Of a stretch of DNA of 64,000 nt, positions 1 to 8,423 are shown in pieces. Where the stretch lies: NCBI RefSeq assembly GCF_015350795.1, contig NZ_JADKSH010000002.1:62001-126000 (forward strand), written 5' to 3'. How positions within the stretch are numbered: the stretch's first letter is position 1; every line of letters begins with the position of its first letter. Position numbers and translations under genes: made by a program. Source of the DNA: Microbacterium sp. VKM Ac-2870. GTDB taxonomy: Bacteria; Actinomycetota; Actinomycetes; Actinomycetales; Microbacteriaceae. Under the pieces are notes generated by a model that did no database searches, had not been told where the DNA came from, and was given only the letters and a program-made list of their open reading frames with translations.

Positions 1-469
1 CCTCGCCATTCCGGCGCTGCTGCTCTCGCTCAGCGTCGTGGTGCTGCTCGGCTTCGGCACCACCAGCGCCGCTATCGCGGTCGGTGTCACCTCGATCGCC
101 GTCTTCGCGCGGCTCGCGCGTTCGCGCGTGGTCAGCGTCCGCGTCACCGATTTCGTCGAGGCGGCGTACGGCTCGGGCGGCACGTTCTTCGGCGTGCTGT
201 GGCGCCATATCCTCCCCAACTCGCTCACGCCGGTCATCGCGCTCGCCGCGCTGCAGTTCGGCTCCGCCATCCTGCAGATCTCGACCCTCGGCTTCCTGGG
301 CTACGGCGCGCCGCCGCCCACGCCCGAGTGGGGACTGCTCATCGCCGAAGGACGCAACTACGTCGCGACGGCCTGGTGGCTCACGGTGCTGCCCGGTCTG
401 ATCGTCGTCGTCGTCGTGCTCGCGACAAATCGCCTGAGCCAGGCGCTCCGAGGAGGGGATGCCGCATGA
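1..469 (+). CDS. Peptide-type ABC transporter permease (DppC-like), 5' end outside window
   Basis: Only the C-terminal about 155 residues are in the window; the frame is open from base 2. Hydrophobic segments alternate with short loops, and the conserved cytoplasmic EAA loop of binding-protein-dependent permeases is visible (EAAYGSGGTFFGVLWRHILP, then N-S-L-T-P), followed by a last membrane helix near the end. This is the inner-membrane channel subunit that couples to the ATPase encoded next. The stop codon overlaps the start of the next gene (ATGA at 466-469), so the two are translationally coupled. The exact substrate (oligopeptide, nickel, opine or other) cannot be told from this fragment; the binding protein and the second permease must lie upstream. 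Confidence 0.9.
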   Translation, partial: LAIPALLLSLSVVVLLGFGTTSAAIAVGVTSIAVFARLARSRVVSVRVTDFVEAAYGSGGTFFGVLWRHILPNSLTPVIALAALQFGSAILQISTLGFLGYGAPPPTPEWGLLIAEGRNYVATAWWLTVLPGLIVVVVVLATNRLSQALRGGDAA

Positions 470-2163
470 TCGCGCAACCGTTGCTGTCCATCCGCGACCT
501 CGCGGTGCAGTACCGCACGCGCCGCGGCATCGTCGACGCTGTCCGCGGCGTCTCGTTCGACGTCGAGGCGGGATCGGTCACCGCCCTCGTCGGCGAGTCG
601 GGCTCGGGCAAGACCACGGTCGCCCAGTCGGTGATCGGCCTGCTCGCCGCCAACGGCCAGGTGTCGGCGGGCAGCGTCCACCTCTCCGAACGCACCGACG
701 GACTCACCGATCTCGTCGGGCTCTCGGAGCGGCGCTGGCGGCACCTGCGCGGGCGCTGCATCGCGCTCATCCCGCAAGATCCGGGCAACTCGCTCAACCC
801 GGTCGCCACGATCGGCTGGAGCGTGGGCGAGGCCCTCCGCATCCACGGGTGGAGGGACGGCGCCAAGATCCGGGCGCGCGTCATCGACCTGCTCGAACGG
901 GTGGGCATCGACGATCCCGAAACCCGGGCGCCGCAATATCCGCATGAGCTGTCGGGCGGCATGCGTCAGCGCGTGCTGATCGCCGCCGCCCTGGCGATGC
1001 AGCCCGAGCTGATCATCGCCGACGAGCCGACCAGCGCACTCGACGTCACGGTGCAGCGGACCGTGCTGGACCTCCTCGACGAGCTGCGAGCCGAGACGGG
1101 CACCGGCATCCTGTTCATCACGCACGACCTCGCTGTCGCCGCCGACCGCTCCGACACCCTCGTCGTGATGCGCGCCGGTCAAGTGCAGGAAGCGGGCCCC
1201 ACCGCCGAGGTGCTGGCCGCGCCGTCGTCTGCGTACACACGCACCCTCCTGGCCGATGCGCCGTCGCTGGCGCGGGTGGTCGACCGCGTGACTCCGGATG
1301 CCGCGGCCGGCGACACCCCGAGCGAGCGCACGCTCGTCGAGGTCGTCGGTCTCGCACAGGAGTTCCGTCGTGCGGGTCGATCGCCGCTGGTCGCCGTCGA
1401 CGACGTCTCGTTCACCGTCGCCCGCGGCACGACCCACGCCCTCGTCGGCGAGTCGGGGTCGGGCAAGACCACGACGGGACGCTCGATCGCCGGCTTCAAC
1501 CGCCCCACCCGGGGGTCGATCCGTGTCGGCGACACGGAGGTCACCGCTCTGGCCGGCGGACGCGCCCGACGCGCCTTCCACCGTCGTACGCAGCTCGTCT
1601 ATCAGAATCCGTATGCGTCGCTCGATCCGCGCCAGAGCATCGCCGACATCCTCACCGAACCTCTGCGCAACTTCGGCATCGGCTCGCGGGCCGAGCGGGC
1701 CGATCGGGTCGCGCATCACCTCGAGCTGGTCGCCCTCGCCCCCGACATCGCCACGCGGTATCCTCGCGAGCTGTCGGGCGGGCAGCGACAGCGTGTCGCG
1801 ATCGCCCGGGCGCTGATCGTCGAACCCGAGCTGGTGGTCTTGGACGAGGCCGTCTCGGCGCTGGACGTGACCGTGCAAGCGCAGATCCTGCGGCTGCTCG
1901 CGCGCCTGCAGTCCGACCTCGGGCTCACCTACGTGTTCATCTCGCACGACCTCGCCGTGGTCCGTCAGATCGCCGATACGGTCTCGGTACTGCGCCGCGG
2001 TCAGCAGGTGGAGCAGGGAGCTGCGGCCGCCGTCTTCGCCGATCCGCGGCACCCGTACACCCGCGAACTGCTCGCCGCGATTCCGGGTGCCTCGCTTCGC
2101 GAACAGATCGCCGCGCCGCATTCCCTCCCGCCCGTCACCGTCCAGGAAGAGGTCTCCGTATGA
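466..2163 (+). CDS. Double-domain ABC transporter ATP-binding protein (DppD-DppF fusion)
   Basis: 565 residues from the ATG that overlaps the permease stop. There are two complete ATPase domains in one chain: Walker A GESGSGKT at about 43-50 and again at about 328-335, signature motifs LSGGMRQR and LSGGQRQR, each followed by Walker B (IIADEPTSALDV and VVLDEAVSALDV). Peptide transporters usually have two separate ATPases (DppD and DppF); fused versions are common in actinobacteria. The second Walker B ends in DEAV rather than DEPT, which keeps the catalytic Glu. It energises uptake through the upstream permeases. The stop overlaps the next start (ATGA at 2160-2163), so transport and the following enzymes are one operon. 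Confidence 0.95.
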   Translation: MIAQPLLSIRDLAVQYRTRRGIVDAVRGVSFDVEAGSVTALVGESGSGKTTVAQSVIGLLAANGQVSAGSVHLSERTDGLTDLVGLSERRWRHLRGRCIALIPQDPGNSLNPVATIGWSVGEALRIHGWRDGAKIRARVIDLLERVGIDDPETRAPQYPHELSGGMRQRVLIAAALAMQPELIIADEPTSALDVTVQRTVLDLLDELRAETGTGILFITHDLAVAADRSDTLVVMRAGQVQEAGPTAEVLAAPSSAYTRTLLADAPSLARVVDRVTPDAAAGDTPSERTLVEVVGLAQEFRRAGRSPLVAVDDVSFTVARGTTHALVGESGSGKTTTGRSIAGFNRPTRGSIRVGDTEVTALAGGRARRAFHRRTQLVYQNPYASLDPRQSIADILTEPLRNFGIGSRAERADRVAHHLELVALAPDIATRYPRELSGGQRQRVAIARALIVEPELVVLDEAVSALDVTVQAQILRLLARLQSDLGLTYVFISHDLAVVRQIADTVSVLRRGQQVEQGAAAAVFADPRHPYTRELLAAIPGASLREQIAAPHSLPPVTVQEEVSV

Positions 2164-3236
2164 GCGGCCCCCGTCTCGGTTTCTTCAGTCGTGTGCTCGA
2201 AGACGCCTCCCCTGCCGACCGCTATCGGTTCGCGATCGAGCAGATCGCAGAGGCCGAGCGGAGCGGATTCGCCTCGGCGTGGCTGGCGCAGCACCACTTC
2301 GGCGAGCACGAAGGGGGCTTGCCGTCGCCGTTCGTGCTCCTGGCCGCCGCCGCCGAGCGTACGGAGCGCATCGCTCTGGCGACCGGAGTGATCACGCTGC
2401 CGCTCGACGATCCGCTGCGGGTGGCAGAGGATGCGACGGTGCTCGATCAGATCAGCGGTGGGCGCGTGCAGCTGGGGCTCGCCACCGGCGGTACCCCGTC
2501 GTCGTTCGCCGCGTTCGGTCGCGAGTCCGACCGGCGCCGCGAGATCTTCGCCGACCACTTCGATGTGCTCCTCGACGCCCTCGAGGGGCGTGGCATCCGC
2601 GGCACCGCGTCGCGCATCTACCCGACCTCGGGCACGCTGGCCGAGCGCATCTGGCAGGCGACGTTCTCGGCCGACGGCGGACGCCGCGCGGGTGAACGCG
2701 GCGACGGACTGCTGCTCTCACGCACCCAGCCGCGCACGCCAGATGCTCCCGATGCCCCGCTGCACGAGCTGCAGCTGCCGATCATCGAGGCGTACCGCGC
2801 CGCATTGCCGGAGGGTGCGCCCGTGCGCGTGCTGGCCTCGCGGACGGCTCTCGTCGTCGACCCGGAGAACCGCACCCGAGCCTTCGAGCTCGCCGGGGAT
2901 GGACTGCGTCACCTGGCGCGCACGATGTTCGGCATCGACACCGACGATGTCTCGCTCGACGAGCTGGTACGCATCACCGACACCCATGTCGGCACGGTCG
3001 ACGAGGTGGTCGCCTCGCTCGCAGCCGATGAGACGCTGCCGGCAGCGAGCGACGTCTCGTTCCAGGTGCATTCGATCGCCGCGACCCACGAGCTCACACT
3101 GCGCTCGCTGCAGTTGCTCGCGTCCGAGGTCGCCCCGCGACTCGGGTTGTCCATCGGACCGGATGCTGCCGCCGACCTCCACGGCGCGCACCGGCCGCTC
3201 GCCGTCGCCCCCACCTCCTCGGAAGGACTCGCATGA
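2160..3236 (+). CDS. FMN-dependent luciferase-like monooxygenase (LLM class, KPN_01858-like)
   Basis: 358 residues. The N-terminus (RLGFFSRV, then a conserved H-H in LAQHHFGEHEGG and the TGVITLPLDDPLRVAEDA segment) is that of bacterial-luciferase-like TIM-barrel flavin monooxygenases, which oxidise organic substrates with FMNH2 and O2. The length and the order of neighbours fit the subfamily known as the putative FMN-dependent luciferase-like monooxygenase, KPN_01858 family (TIGR04027 from memory), which is reported next to peptide-type ABC transporters and two CMD-domain proteins, exactly as here. The start overlaps the ATPase stop and the end overlaps the next start by ATGA. Substrate unknown. 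Confidence 0.85.
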   Translation: MSGPRLGFFSRVLEDASPADRYRFAIEQIAEAERSGFASAWLAQHHFGEHEGGLPSPFVLLAAAAERTERIALATGVITLPLDDPLRVAEDATVLDQISGGRVQLGLATGGTPSSFAAFGRESDRRREIFADHFDVLLDALEGRGIRGTASRIYPTSGTLAERIWQATFSADGGRRAGERGDGLLLSRTQPRTPDAPDAPLHELQLPIIEAYRAALPEGAPVRVLASRTALVVDPENRTRAFELAGDGLRHLARTMFGIDTDDVSLDELVRITDTHVGTVDEVVASLAADETLPAASDVSFQVHSIAATHELTLRSLQLLASEVAPRLGLSIGPDAAADLHGAHRPLAVAPTSSEGLA

Positions 3237-3865
3237 GCACCCCCACCGCCGACATCATCGACCTGCTCGCCGGGATCGCACCCGGAGACGTCCTCGCCGC
3301 CGTCCGTGACCAGCGGGCCCAGGCCCGGGAGAATGCACAACGCAGCTTCGAAGCTCTGCTCGAACCGGCAGAGCCAGGCACGTTCGCACTGTCGGAGCGC
3401 TACGCCGTCGCCTCGTTCGTCTCACAGCTGCACGGCTTCGCCGAAGCGACGGCGTTCTACGGCGACCTCCTCGGCGACGAGGCGCCCGCGCTGACCGTCG
3501 TCGTAGCGGATGCCGCGACCGCCGCAGCTGCGACCGGACCGTTCGGCGCGTATCGCGAGCCGGACCTGCGGGGCGAGGCGACCGACGGCGTGCGCTGGGC
3601 TCCCGATGCCGCGACCGCAGCAGCTCTGGGCCCGCGGCTGTCTGCCGCGTTCACGCACACGCATCTGCTCGTGTTCCGACCGCGCGAGGCGCGCGCGCAG
3701 GCGCTGCAGGCGCTCGTGGATGCCGGGTGGAGCGCCGACGACATCGTCTCGCTGTCGCAGCTCGTCGCGTTCCTGAGCTTCCAGCTGCGCGTGGCCTGGG
3801 GGCTGCGCCTACTGGCCGCGGCATCCGCCCCGCTCGCGCCCGCCACCGTCTCCGAAGGAGCCTGA
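3233..3865 (+). CDS. CMD-domain protein (Avi_7170-like), without cysteine pair
   Basis: 210 residues. The middle (SERYAVASFVSQLHGFAEAT and the YGDLL segment) resembles the carboxymuconolactone-decarboxylase/AhpD fold. In this operon position it matches the CMD domain protein, Avi_7170 family (TIGR04029 from memory). No cysteine is present anywhere in the protein, so the CxxC peroxidase centre of AhpD is missing; it may be the partner subunit of the next gene product. It starts inside the stop of the monooxygenase gene (ATGA) behind GGAAGGA, and ends one base before the next start. The family assignment rests mainly on context. Confidence 0.75.
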   Translation: MSTPTADIIDLLAGIAPGDVLAAVRDQRAQARENAQRSFEALLEPAEPGTFALSERYAVASFVSQLHGFAEATAFYGDLLGDEAPALTVVVADAATAAAATGPFGAYREPDLRGEATDGVRWAPDAATAAALGPRLSAAFTHTHLLVFRPREARAQALQALVDAGWSADDIVSLSQLVAFLSFQLRVAWGLRLLAAASAPLAPATVSEGA

Positions 3866-3866
3866 C

Positions 3867-4490
3867 ATGACCGACGTCGTCACCACCTACGCCGACCTCG
3901 CTCGACCGGACGCGTTCACGCAGGAGGGGCTCGGCTGGGTCCCGTGGCTGCTGCCCGTGGCCGAGGACGAGCTGACCGACGCTCAGCGCGACGCGCTCAT
4001 CGAGCCGGCCCGCACGAAGATGCCGTACTTCCGCCTGCTCGCGCGCGATCCCGAGGCCCTGCGGGCGCGCACGCTCACCGACCTCGACATCTTCTACAAC
4101 GTGTCGGGAGGTATCGGTCGAGCCGAGCGCGAGCTCGCCGCGGCCGCGACCTCGCGCCACAACGGCTGCGTGTTCTGCGCGTCGGTGCACGCCGCGGCTG
4201 CCACCCGCGAATCGGGTCGCGAGGCCGATGTGCAACGCCTGCTCGACGAGGGGGTGGAGGCCGACCTCGGCGACGAGACGTGGAACGCGGTGGTCGCGGC
4301 ATCCGTCGCCCTCGCCGACACACCGCTCGGCTTCGGCGACGCGGACATCGCACGGCTGCGCGCGGCCGGCCTCGACGACGCCGAGATCGTCGACGTCATC
4401 GGCGGCGCCGCCTTCTTCAACTGGGCGAACCGGTTGATGCTGTCACTCGGCGAGCCCGAGGTTCCCGCCCGCCGCGCATCCACCCGCTAA
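3867..4490 (+). CDS. Alkylhydroperoxidase-domain protein (Avi_7169-like)
   Basis: 207 residues, start ATG after GAAGGAG. The AhpD redox signature is present: HNGCVFCASVH with Cys101, Cys104 and His108. Such proteins reduce peroxides or act as decarboxylase-like enzymes using the CxxC pair. Together with the preceding cysteine-free CMD protein it makes the pair seen beside KPN_01858-type flavin monooxygenases (Avi_7169 family, TIGR04030 from memory). A plausible job is removal of peroxide formed by uncoupled flavin turnover, or a chemical step on the oxidised substrate; this is inference. Confidence 0.85.
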   Translation: MTDVVTTYADLARPDAFTQEGLGWVPWLLPVAEDELTDAQRDALIEPARTKMPYFRLLARDPEALRARTLTDLDIFYNVSGGIGRAERELAAAATSRHNGCVFCASVHAAAATRESGREADVQRLLDEGVEADLGDETWNAVVAASVALADTPLGFGDADIARLRAAGLDDAEIVDVIGGAAFFNWANRLMLSLGEPEVPARRASTR

Positions 4491-4509
4491 CCCGATACCG
4501 AGGACACTG

Positions 4510-5157
4510 ATGAGCATTCCCACCCTTCTCGACCACGTCGTCATCGCCGGGCCCGACCTGGCCGCACTCGTCGACTGGTTCGCCGAGCGCACCGGTGTGG
4601 TCGCCGCGCCCGGTGGCGCCCACCCGACCGGCACCGCCAACGCGCTCGTCGCACTGACCGTCGACGGTCAGCGCGGCCCCCAGTACATCGAGCTGATCGG
4701 ACCGAACCCCGATCGCCCCGAGCCCGAGCTGCCGGAGACCTTCGGGATCGCCACGCTGGCCGCGCCCAGCGTGCAGGCGTACGCGGTGCACCCGACCGAC
4801 ATCGAGGCCACCGTCGCCACCGCGCGCGCCGGCGGCTACGACCCGGGAGATGTCAGCGATCTCTCCCGCCGCACCCCCGACGGCACCCTCCTGGAGTGGC
4901 GCCTCACCCGTGGCGAGAACCGCCGCCTCGACGTTCCGTTCCTCATCGACTGGGGCACCACGGCGCAGCCGGGCCTCAGCGACATCCCCACGATCGAGCT
5001 CGTCTCGCTCGTGCGCACCGAGCCCGACACCTCGCCGCTGCAGGCGATCCTCGCCGCCTATGGTTTGGGGGACGGGCTGGCGGAGGTCGTCGCAGGCGCA
5101 GCGTCCGCGTTCCGTCTCACGCTGCGCCGCGCCGACGGCGAGCTCGTCGAGCTGTGA
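4510..5157 (+). CDS. VOC / glyoxalase-like domain protein
   Basis: 215 residues, start ATG behind GAGGA. The N-terminus (LDHVVIAGPDLAALVDWFAERTG) is the usual first beta-alpha unit of vicinal-oxygen-chelate proteins, with the metal-ligand His in DHV, and QYIELIGPNP contains the matching acidic residue (E). The second half (LLEWRLTRGEN, later IELVSLVRTEPD) looks like a second related module, as in glyoxalase-like domain 3 proteins. Reaction unknown. It is part of the same operon: the next gene starts with GTG overlapping this stop (GTGA at 5154-5157). Confidence 0.8.
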   Translation: MSIPTLLDHVVIAGPDLAALVDWFAERTGVVAAPGGAHPTGTANALVALTVDGQRGPQYIELIGPNPDRPEPELPETFGIATLAAPSVQAYAVHPTDIEATVATARAGGYDPGDVSDLSRRTPDGTLLEWRLTRGENRRLDVPFLIDWGTTAQPGLSDIPTIELVSLVRTEPDTSPLQAILAAYGLGDGLAEVVAGAASAFRLTLRRADGELVEL

Positions 5158-6386
5158 GCGTCGACGCGGCGTCGTCGTCGGCGGTCGACACGGATCTCGC
5201 GGCCGCCGTCGAACGGCTGCGTCCCGAGCTCGCGCGGCTCGCGCGCGAGCTGTACGACCATCCCGAGATCGGCTTCGAGGAGCACGCGTCGGTCGCGCGC
5301 ATCGCGGCCCTGCTCGCCGCGCACGGGGTGGATGCCGAGGTGGGCGCGTTCGGTCTCGACACCGCCCTGCGGGCAACGGCGGGCGCGGCATCCGGCCCGC
5401 ACTTCGCGATCATCGCCGAGTACGACGCCCTCCCGGGCATCGGTCACGCCTGTGGACACAACATCATCGCGGCCGTCGCGGTAGGGGCCTTCCTCGCGGC
5501 GGCACCGGCCGTCGCCGAGATCGGCGGACGCCTGTCGCTGATCGGCACCCCCGCCGAGGAGAACGGCGGCGGCAAGGAGCTGATCATCCGCGCCGGCGGC
5601 TTCGACGACGTGGATGCCGCGGGCATGGTGCACCCGTCGAGCGGGTCGGGCACCAGCTCGGTGCTCGGTCAGCGCACCACGGGTGTGCGTCGGGTCGCGG
5701 TGACCTTCCACGGGCGCGCGGCCCACGCCGCGGGCGCGCCGTGGCTCGGCCGCAACGCGCTCGATGCGGTCGTCACCGCATATCAGAGCGTGGCGCAGCT
5801 GCGCCAGCACATCCTGCCGAGCGACCGCCTGCACGGCATCATCACCGACGGCGGGGCCGCGCCCAACATCGTTCCCGAACGCGCGTCGGCGCTGTTCTAC
5901 GTGCGCTCCGCCGAGGTCGGGCAGCTGCGCGATCTCACCGATCGCGTCGTCGCCGTGCTCGAGGGAGCCGCGCTCGCCACGGGGACCCGCGCCGAGATCG
6001 ACGTCGACCCCGTGCCGCCCTACCTCCCGCTGCAGACCAACACGGCGCTGACCTCGCGGTGGACGCAGGCCTTCGCGGCGCGCGGTCACGAGATCCCGGC
6101 ACCGGCCACCCCGCCGCAGGGCGGGCCGTCGACCGACATGGGCAACGTCAGCCGCATGGTGCCGTCGATCCACCCCTCGCTCGGACTCGGCGGCCCCGAC
6201 GATGTGTTCCCCCACAATGCGGCCTTCGCCGACCTCACCGTGCTCCCGGCTGCGGTCGACGCTCTGGTGGATGCCGCGGCCGCCCTGGCCGCGACAGCGG
6301 TTTCCTACGCCGCCGACCCCGAGCTGCGCGCCGCCGCGGCCGCCGAGTTCGCGGCATCCGGGGGACCCTCTCGCTGGGAGGAGTGA
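5154..6386 (+). CDS. M20 family amidohydrolase (ACY1L2 / aminobenzoyl-glutamate hydrolase-like)
   Basis: 410 residues from a GTG start overlapping the VOC stop; no ATG lies nearby in frame. The zinc site is clear: EYDALPGIGHACGHN (GHACGH at about 97-102), PAEENGGGKELI, and a dimerisation domain with FHGRAAHAAGAPWLGRNAL. These are marks of the M20D branch that removes amide-bound acyl or amino-acid groups (indole-acetyl-amino acids, p-aminobenzoyl-glutamate, small peptides). As last gene of a peptide-type uptake operon it probably hydrolyses an imported amide. A palindromic repeat follows about 35 bases after the stop and may end the transcript. Confidence 0.9.
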   Translation: MSVDAASSSAVDTDLAAAVERLRPELARLARELYDHPEIGFEEHASVARIAALLAAHGVDAEVGAFGLDTALRATAGAASGPHFAIIAEYDALPGIGHACGHNIIAAVAVGAFLAAAPAVAEIGGRLSLIGTPAEENGGGKELIIRAGGFDDVDAAGMVHPSSGSGTSSVLGQRTTGVRRVAVTFHGRAAHAAGAPWLGRNALDAVVTAYQSVAQLRQHILPSDRLHGIITDGGAAPNIVPERASALFYVRSAEVGQLRDLTDRVVAVLEGAALATGTRAEIDVDPVPPYLPLQTNTALTSRWTQAFAARGHEIPAPATPPQGGPSTDMGNVSRMVPSIHPSLGLGGPDDVFPHNAAFADLTVLPAAVDALVDAAAALAATAVSYAADPELRAAAAAEFAASGGPSRWEE

Positions 6387-6420
6387 CGCGCCGCCCCTGG
6401 GTGCTTTCCGCCCGACGACC

Positions 6421-6493
6421 TCCGCAGGTCGCGACGAACTCCGCACGCTTCTGCGGCATCCGCTGCGGAGCTCGCGACATTCTGCGGAGTTCG
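6421..6493. repeat. Imperfect intergenic palindrome
   Basis: Left arm 6421-6445 contains TCCGCAG, TCGCGA and CTCCGCA; the right arm 6464-6488 contains the same three blocks in reverse complement with small gaps, and CGAACTCCGCA (6435-6445) pairs exactly with TGCGGAGTTCG (6483-6493). It lies in the 174-base gap between the M20 gene and treZ and could terminate the upstream operon. It has no T run. Confidence 0.6.
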
Positions 6494-6560
6494 CGCCCGC
6501 GGCGGCAGGTTCCGCGTCAAGGGGTCTGCCGCATCTGACCGCGCGGGGCAGGATGGTCGC

Positions 6561-8342
6561 ATGACGATCGAGGTGTGGGCGCCGCGCGCGGCGCAGGTGC
6601 GACTGCGACGGCCCGGGTTCAACGATGTCGATCTCACCCCTCGGGATGCCGGGTGGTGGACGACTCCCGTGCGGCTGAACGCCGGCGCCGAGTACGGCTT
6701 CGTCCTCGGCGACGGCGACGTGCGCCCCGACCCGCGCTCCCGCCGCCAGCCCCGCGGCGTGCACGACCTCTCGGCGTGGGACGACCCGGCATCCTTCGCC
6801 TGGACCGATGCCGCCTGGACCGGGCGCCAGCTCGCCGGCGGTCTCATCTACGAGCTGCACCTCGGCACGTTCACCCCCGAGGGCACCTTGGATGCCGCGA
6901 TCGAGCGCCTGCCGCACCTGGTCGACCTGGGCGTCACGCACGTCGAGCTACTGCCGGTGAACGGCTTCAACGGCACCCACAACTGGGGCTACGACGGCGT
7001 GCTCTGGTACACGGTGCAGGAGGACTACGGCGGGCCGGAGGCCTACCGACGCTTCGTCGACGCGGCACACGCGGCGGGGCTCGCGGTGGTGCAGGACGTC
7101 GTCTACAACCACCTCGGGCCGTCCGGAAATTATCTGCCCGAATTCGGGCCGTATCTGCGTGACGGGCAGAGCAATGCGTGGGGCTCCAGCGTCGATCTCG
7201 ACCAGCGTGCGGTGCGCGACTACATCATCGACAACGCGCTGATGTGGCTCGGCGACATGCACGTCGATGGTCTGCGGCTGGATGCCGTCCATGCCCTGCA
7301 CGAGTCGGCCGGCAGCCCTGTGCACATTCTGCAGGAGATCGCCGAACGCGTCGATGCGCTGTCGGCTCACCTCGGACGACCGCTGACACTCATCGCGGAG
7401 AGCGACCTCAACGACCCGGTGATGATCCTCCCGCGGGAGGCCGGAGGATACGGGCTGACCGCCCAGTGGGTCGACGACTGGCATCACGCCGTGCACGTCG
7501 CCCTCACCGGCGAGACCGAGGGCTACTACGCCGACTTCGCCGACCCGCAGGCGCTCGCCAAGACCTGGACCGGCGGGTTCTTTCACGACGGCACGTTCTC
7601 GTCGTTCCGGGGTCGCGAGTGGGGAGCGCCGATTCCCGATGCCGTCTCGTCGTGGCGGCTCGTGACGTTCGCGCAAGACCACGACCAGATCGGCAACCGT
7701 GCCGCCGGCGACCGCCTCAGCCAGTCGCTGTCCTCCGCGCGGCTCGAGGTCGCGGCGGTGCTGACCCTGTCTGCCCCCGGCACGCCGATGCTGTTCATGG
7801 GGGAGGAGTGGGGCGCCTCGACGCCGTGGCAGTTCTTCACCTCTCACCCCGAGCCTGAACTGGCCGCGGCGACCCGCGAGGGACGCACGGCCGAGTTCGC
7901 CCGGATGGGCTGGGATGAATCGCTTGTGCCCGACCCGAACGATCCCGCCACGTTCGAACGGTCGAAGCTCGACTGGTCGGAGCTCGATGCGCCCGCCCAC
8001 GCCCGGCTGCTCTCGCTCTATCGCGCGATGTCGCGGCTGCGCCGCACGCACCCCGAGCTGACCGACCCCGATCGCCGCGGGCACGGTGCCGAGAGCGGGG
8101 GAGCGGGGCGGTGGATCCTCCATCGCGACACCGCGGCGATCTACGTGAATCTGTCAGCGCAGCCGTGGACCATTCCGCTCCACGGGCGCGAGGTGTGGCT
8201 CGCGACGACCACGGTGGATGAGTGGACGGTCGAGGCCGGGCCGCTCGTGCTCTCGCCCGATTCGGCCGCAATCGTGGGCACCGCGGTCGAACGTGCACCC
8301 GCACCGAGTCGCACCTCCGCGGAGTACCTGCCGGTCGGCTGA
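6561..8342 (+). CDS. treZ: Malto-oligosyltrehalose trehalohydrolase
   Basis: 593 residues, glycoside hydrolase family 13. It cleaves trehalose from the end of maltooligosyl-trehalose, the second step of the TreY-TreZ route from glycogen or starch. Visible are a short N-terminal beta domain (VWAPRAAQVRLRRPG), ELHLGTFTPEGT, the barrel motifs DVVYNHLGPSGNY, GLRLDAVHAL with nucleophile Asp241, IAESDLNDP with acid/base Glu280, and FAQDHDQIGNR with the transition-state Asp. Length is normal. treY and treX are not adjacent on this side. The hexamer CAGGAT at 6549-6554 ends 6 bases before the ATG and no Shine-Dalgarno is evident, so the mRNA may be leaderless. Confidence 0.95.
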   Translation: MTIEVWAPRAAQVRLRRPGFNDVDLTPRDAGWWTTPVRLNAGAEYGFVLGDGDVRPDPRSRRQPRGVHDLSAWDDPASFAWTDAAWTGRQLAGGLIYELHLGTFTPEGTLDAAIERLPHLVDLGVTHVELLPVNGFNGTHNWGYDGVLWYTVQEDYGGPEAYRRFVDAAHAAGLAVVQDVVYNHLGPSGNYLPEFGPYLRDGQSNAWGSSVDLDQRAVRDYIIDNALMWLGDMHVDGLRLDAVHALHESAGSPVHILQEIAERVDALSAHLGRPLTLIAESDLNDPVMILPREAGGYGLTAQWVDDWHHAVHVALTGETEGYYADFADPQALAKTWTGGFFHDGTFSSFRGREWGAPIPDAVSSWRLVTFAQDHDQIGNRAAGDRLSQSLSSARLEVAAVLTLSAPGTPMLFMGEEWGASTPWQFFTSHPEPELAAATREGRTAEFARMGWDESLVPDPNDPATFERSKLDWSELDAPAHARLLSLYRAMSRLRRTHPELTDPDRRGHGAESGGAGRWILHRDTAAIYVNLSAQPWTIPLHGREVWLATTTVDEWTVEAGPLVLSPDSAAIVGTAVERAPAPSRTSAEYLPVG

Positions 8343-8410
8343 GCGCCGCGCTCTCGCCTCTCCGTCCGCCTCGCGCTGTCAAGGGTCTGGCGTGCGGCGG
8401 CATCCCCTCG

Positions 8411-8416
8411 TACCGT
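8411..8416 (+). promoter_or_regulatory. -10-like hexamer TACCGT, start-proximal
   Basis: TACCGT ends 7 bases before the ATG at 8424. A GTG at 8415 that would give a longer protein lies inside this hexamer, which argues for the ATG and for a leaderless mRNA. Confidence 0.45.
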
Positions 8417-8423
8417 GAGGCAC

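Noticed and set aside
8415..8423. GTG 8415 as start of the TspO-like gene
   Set aside because: It lies inside the TACCGT hexamer; the ATG nine bases later keeps the usual 7-base spacing.
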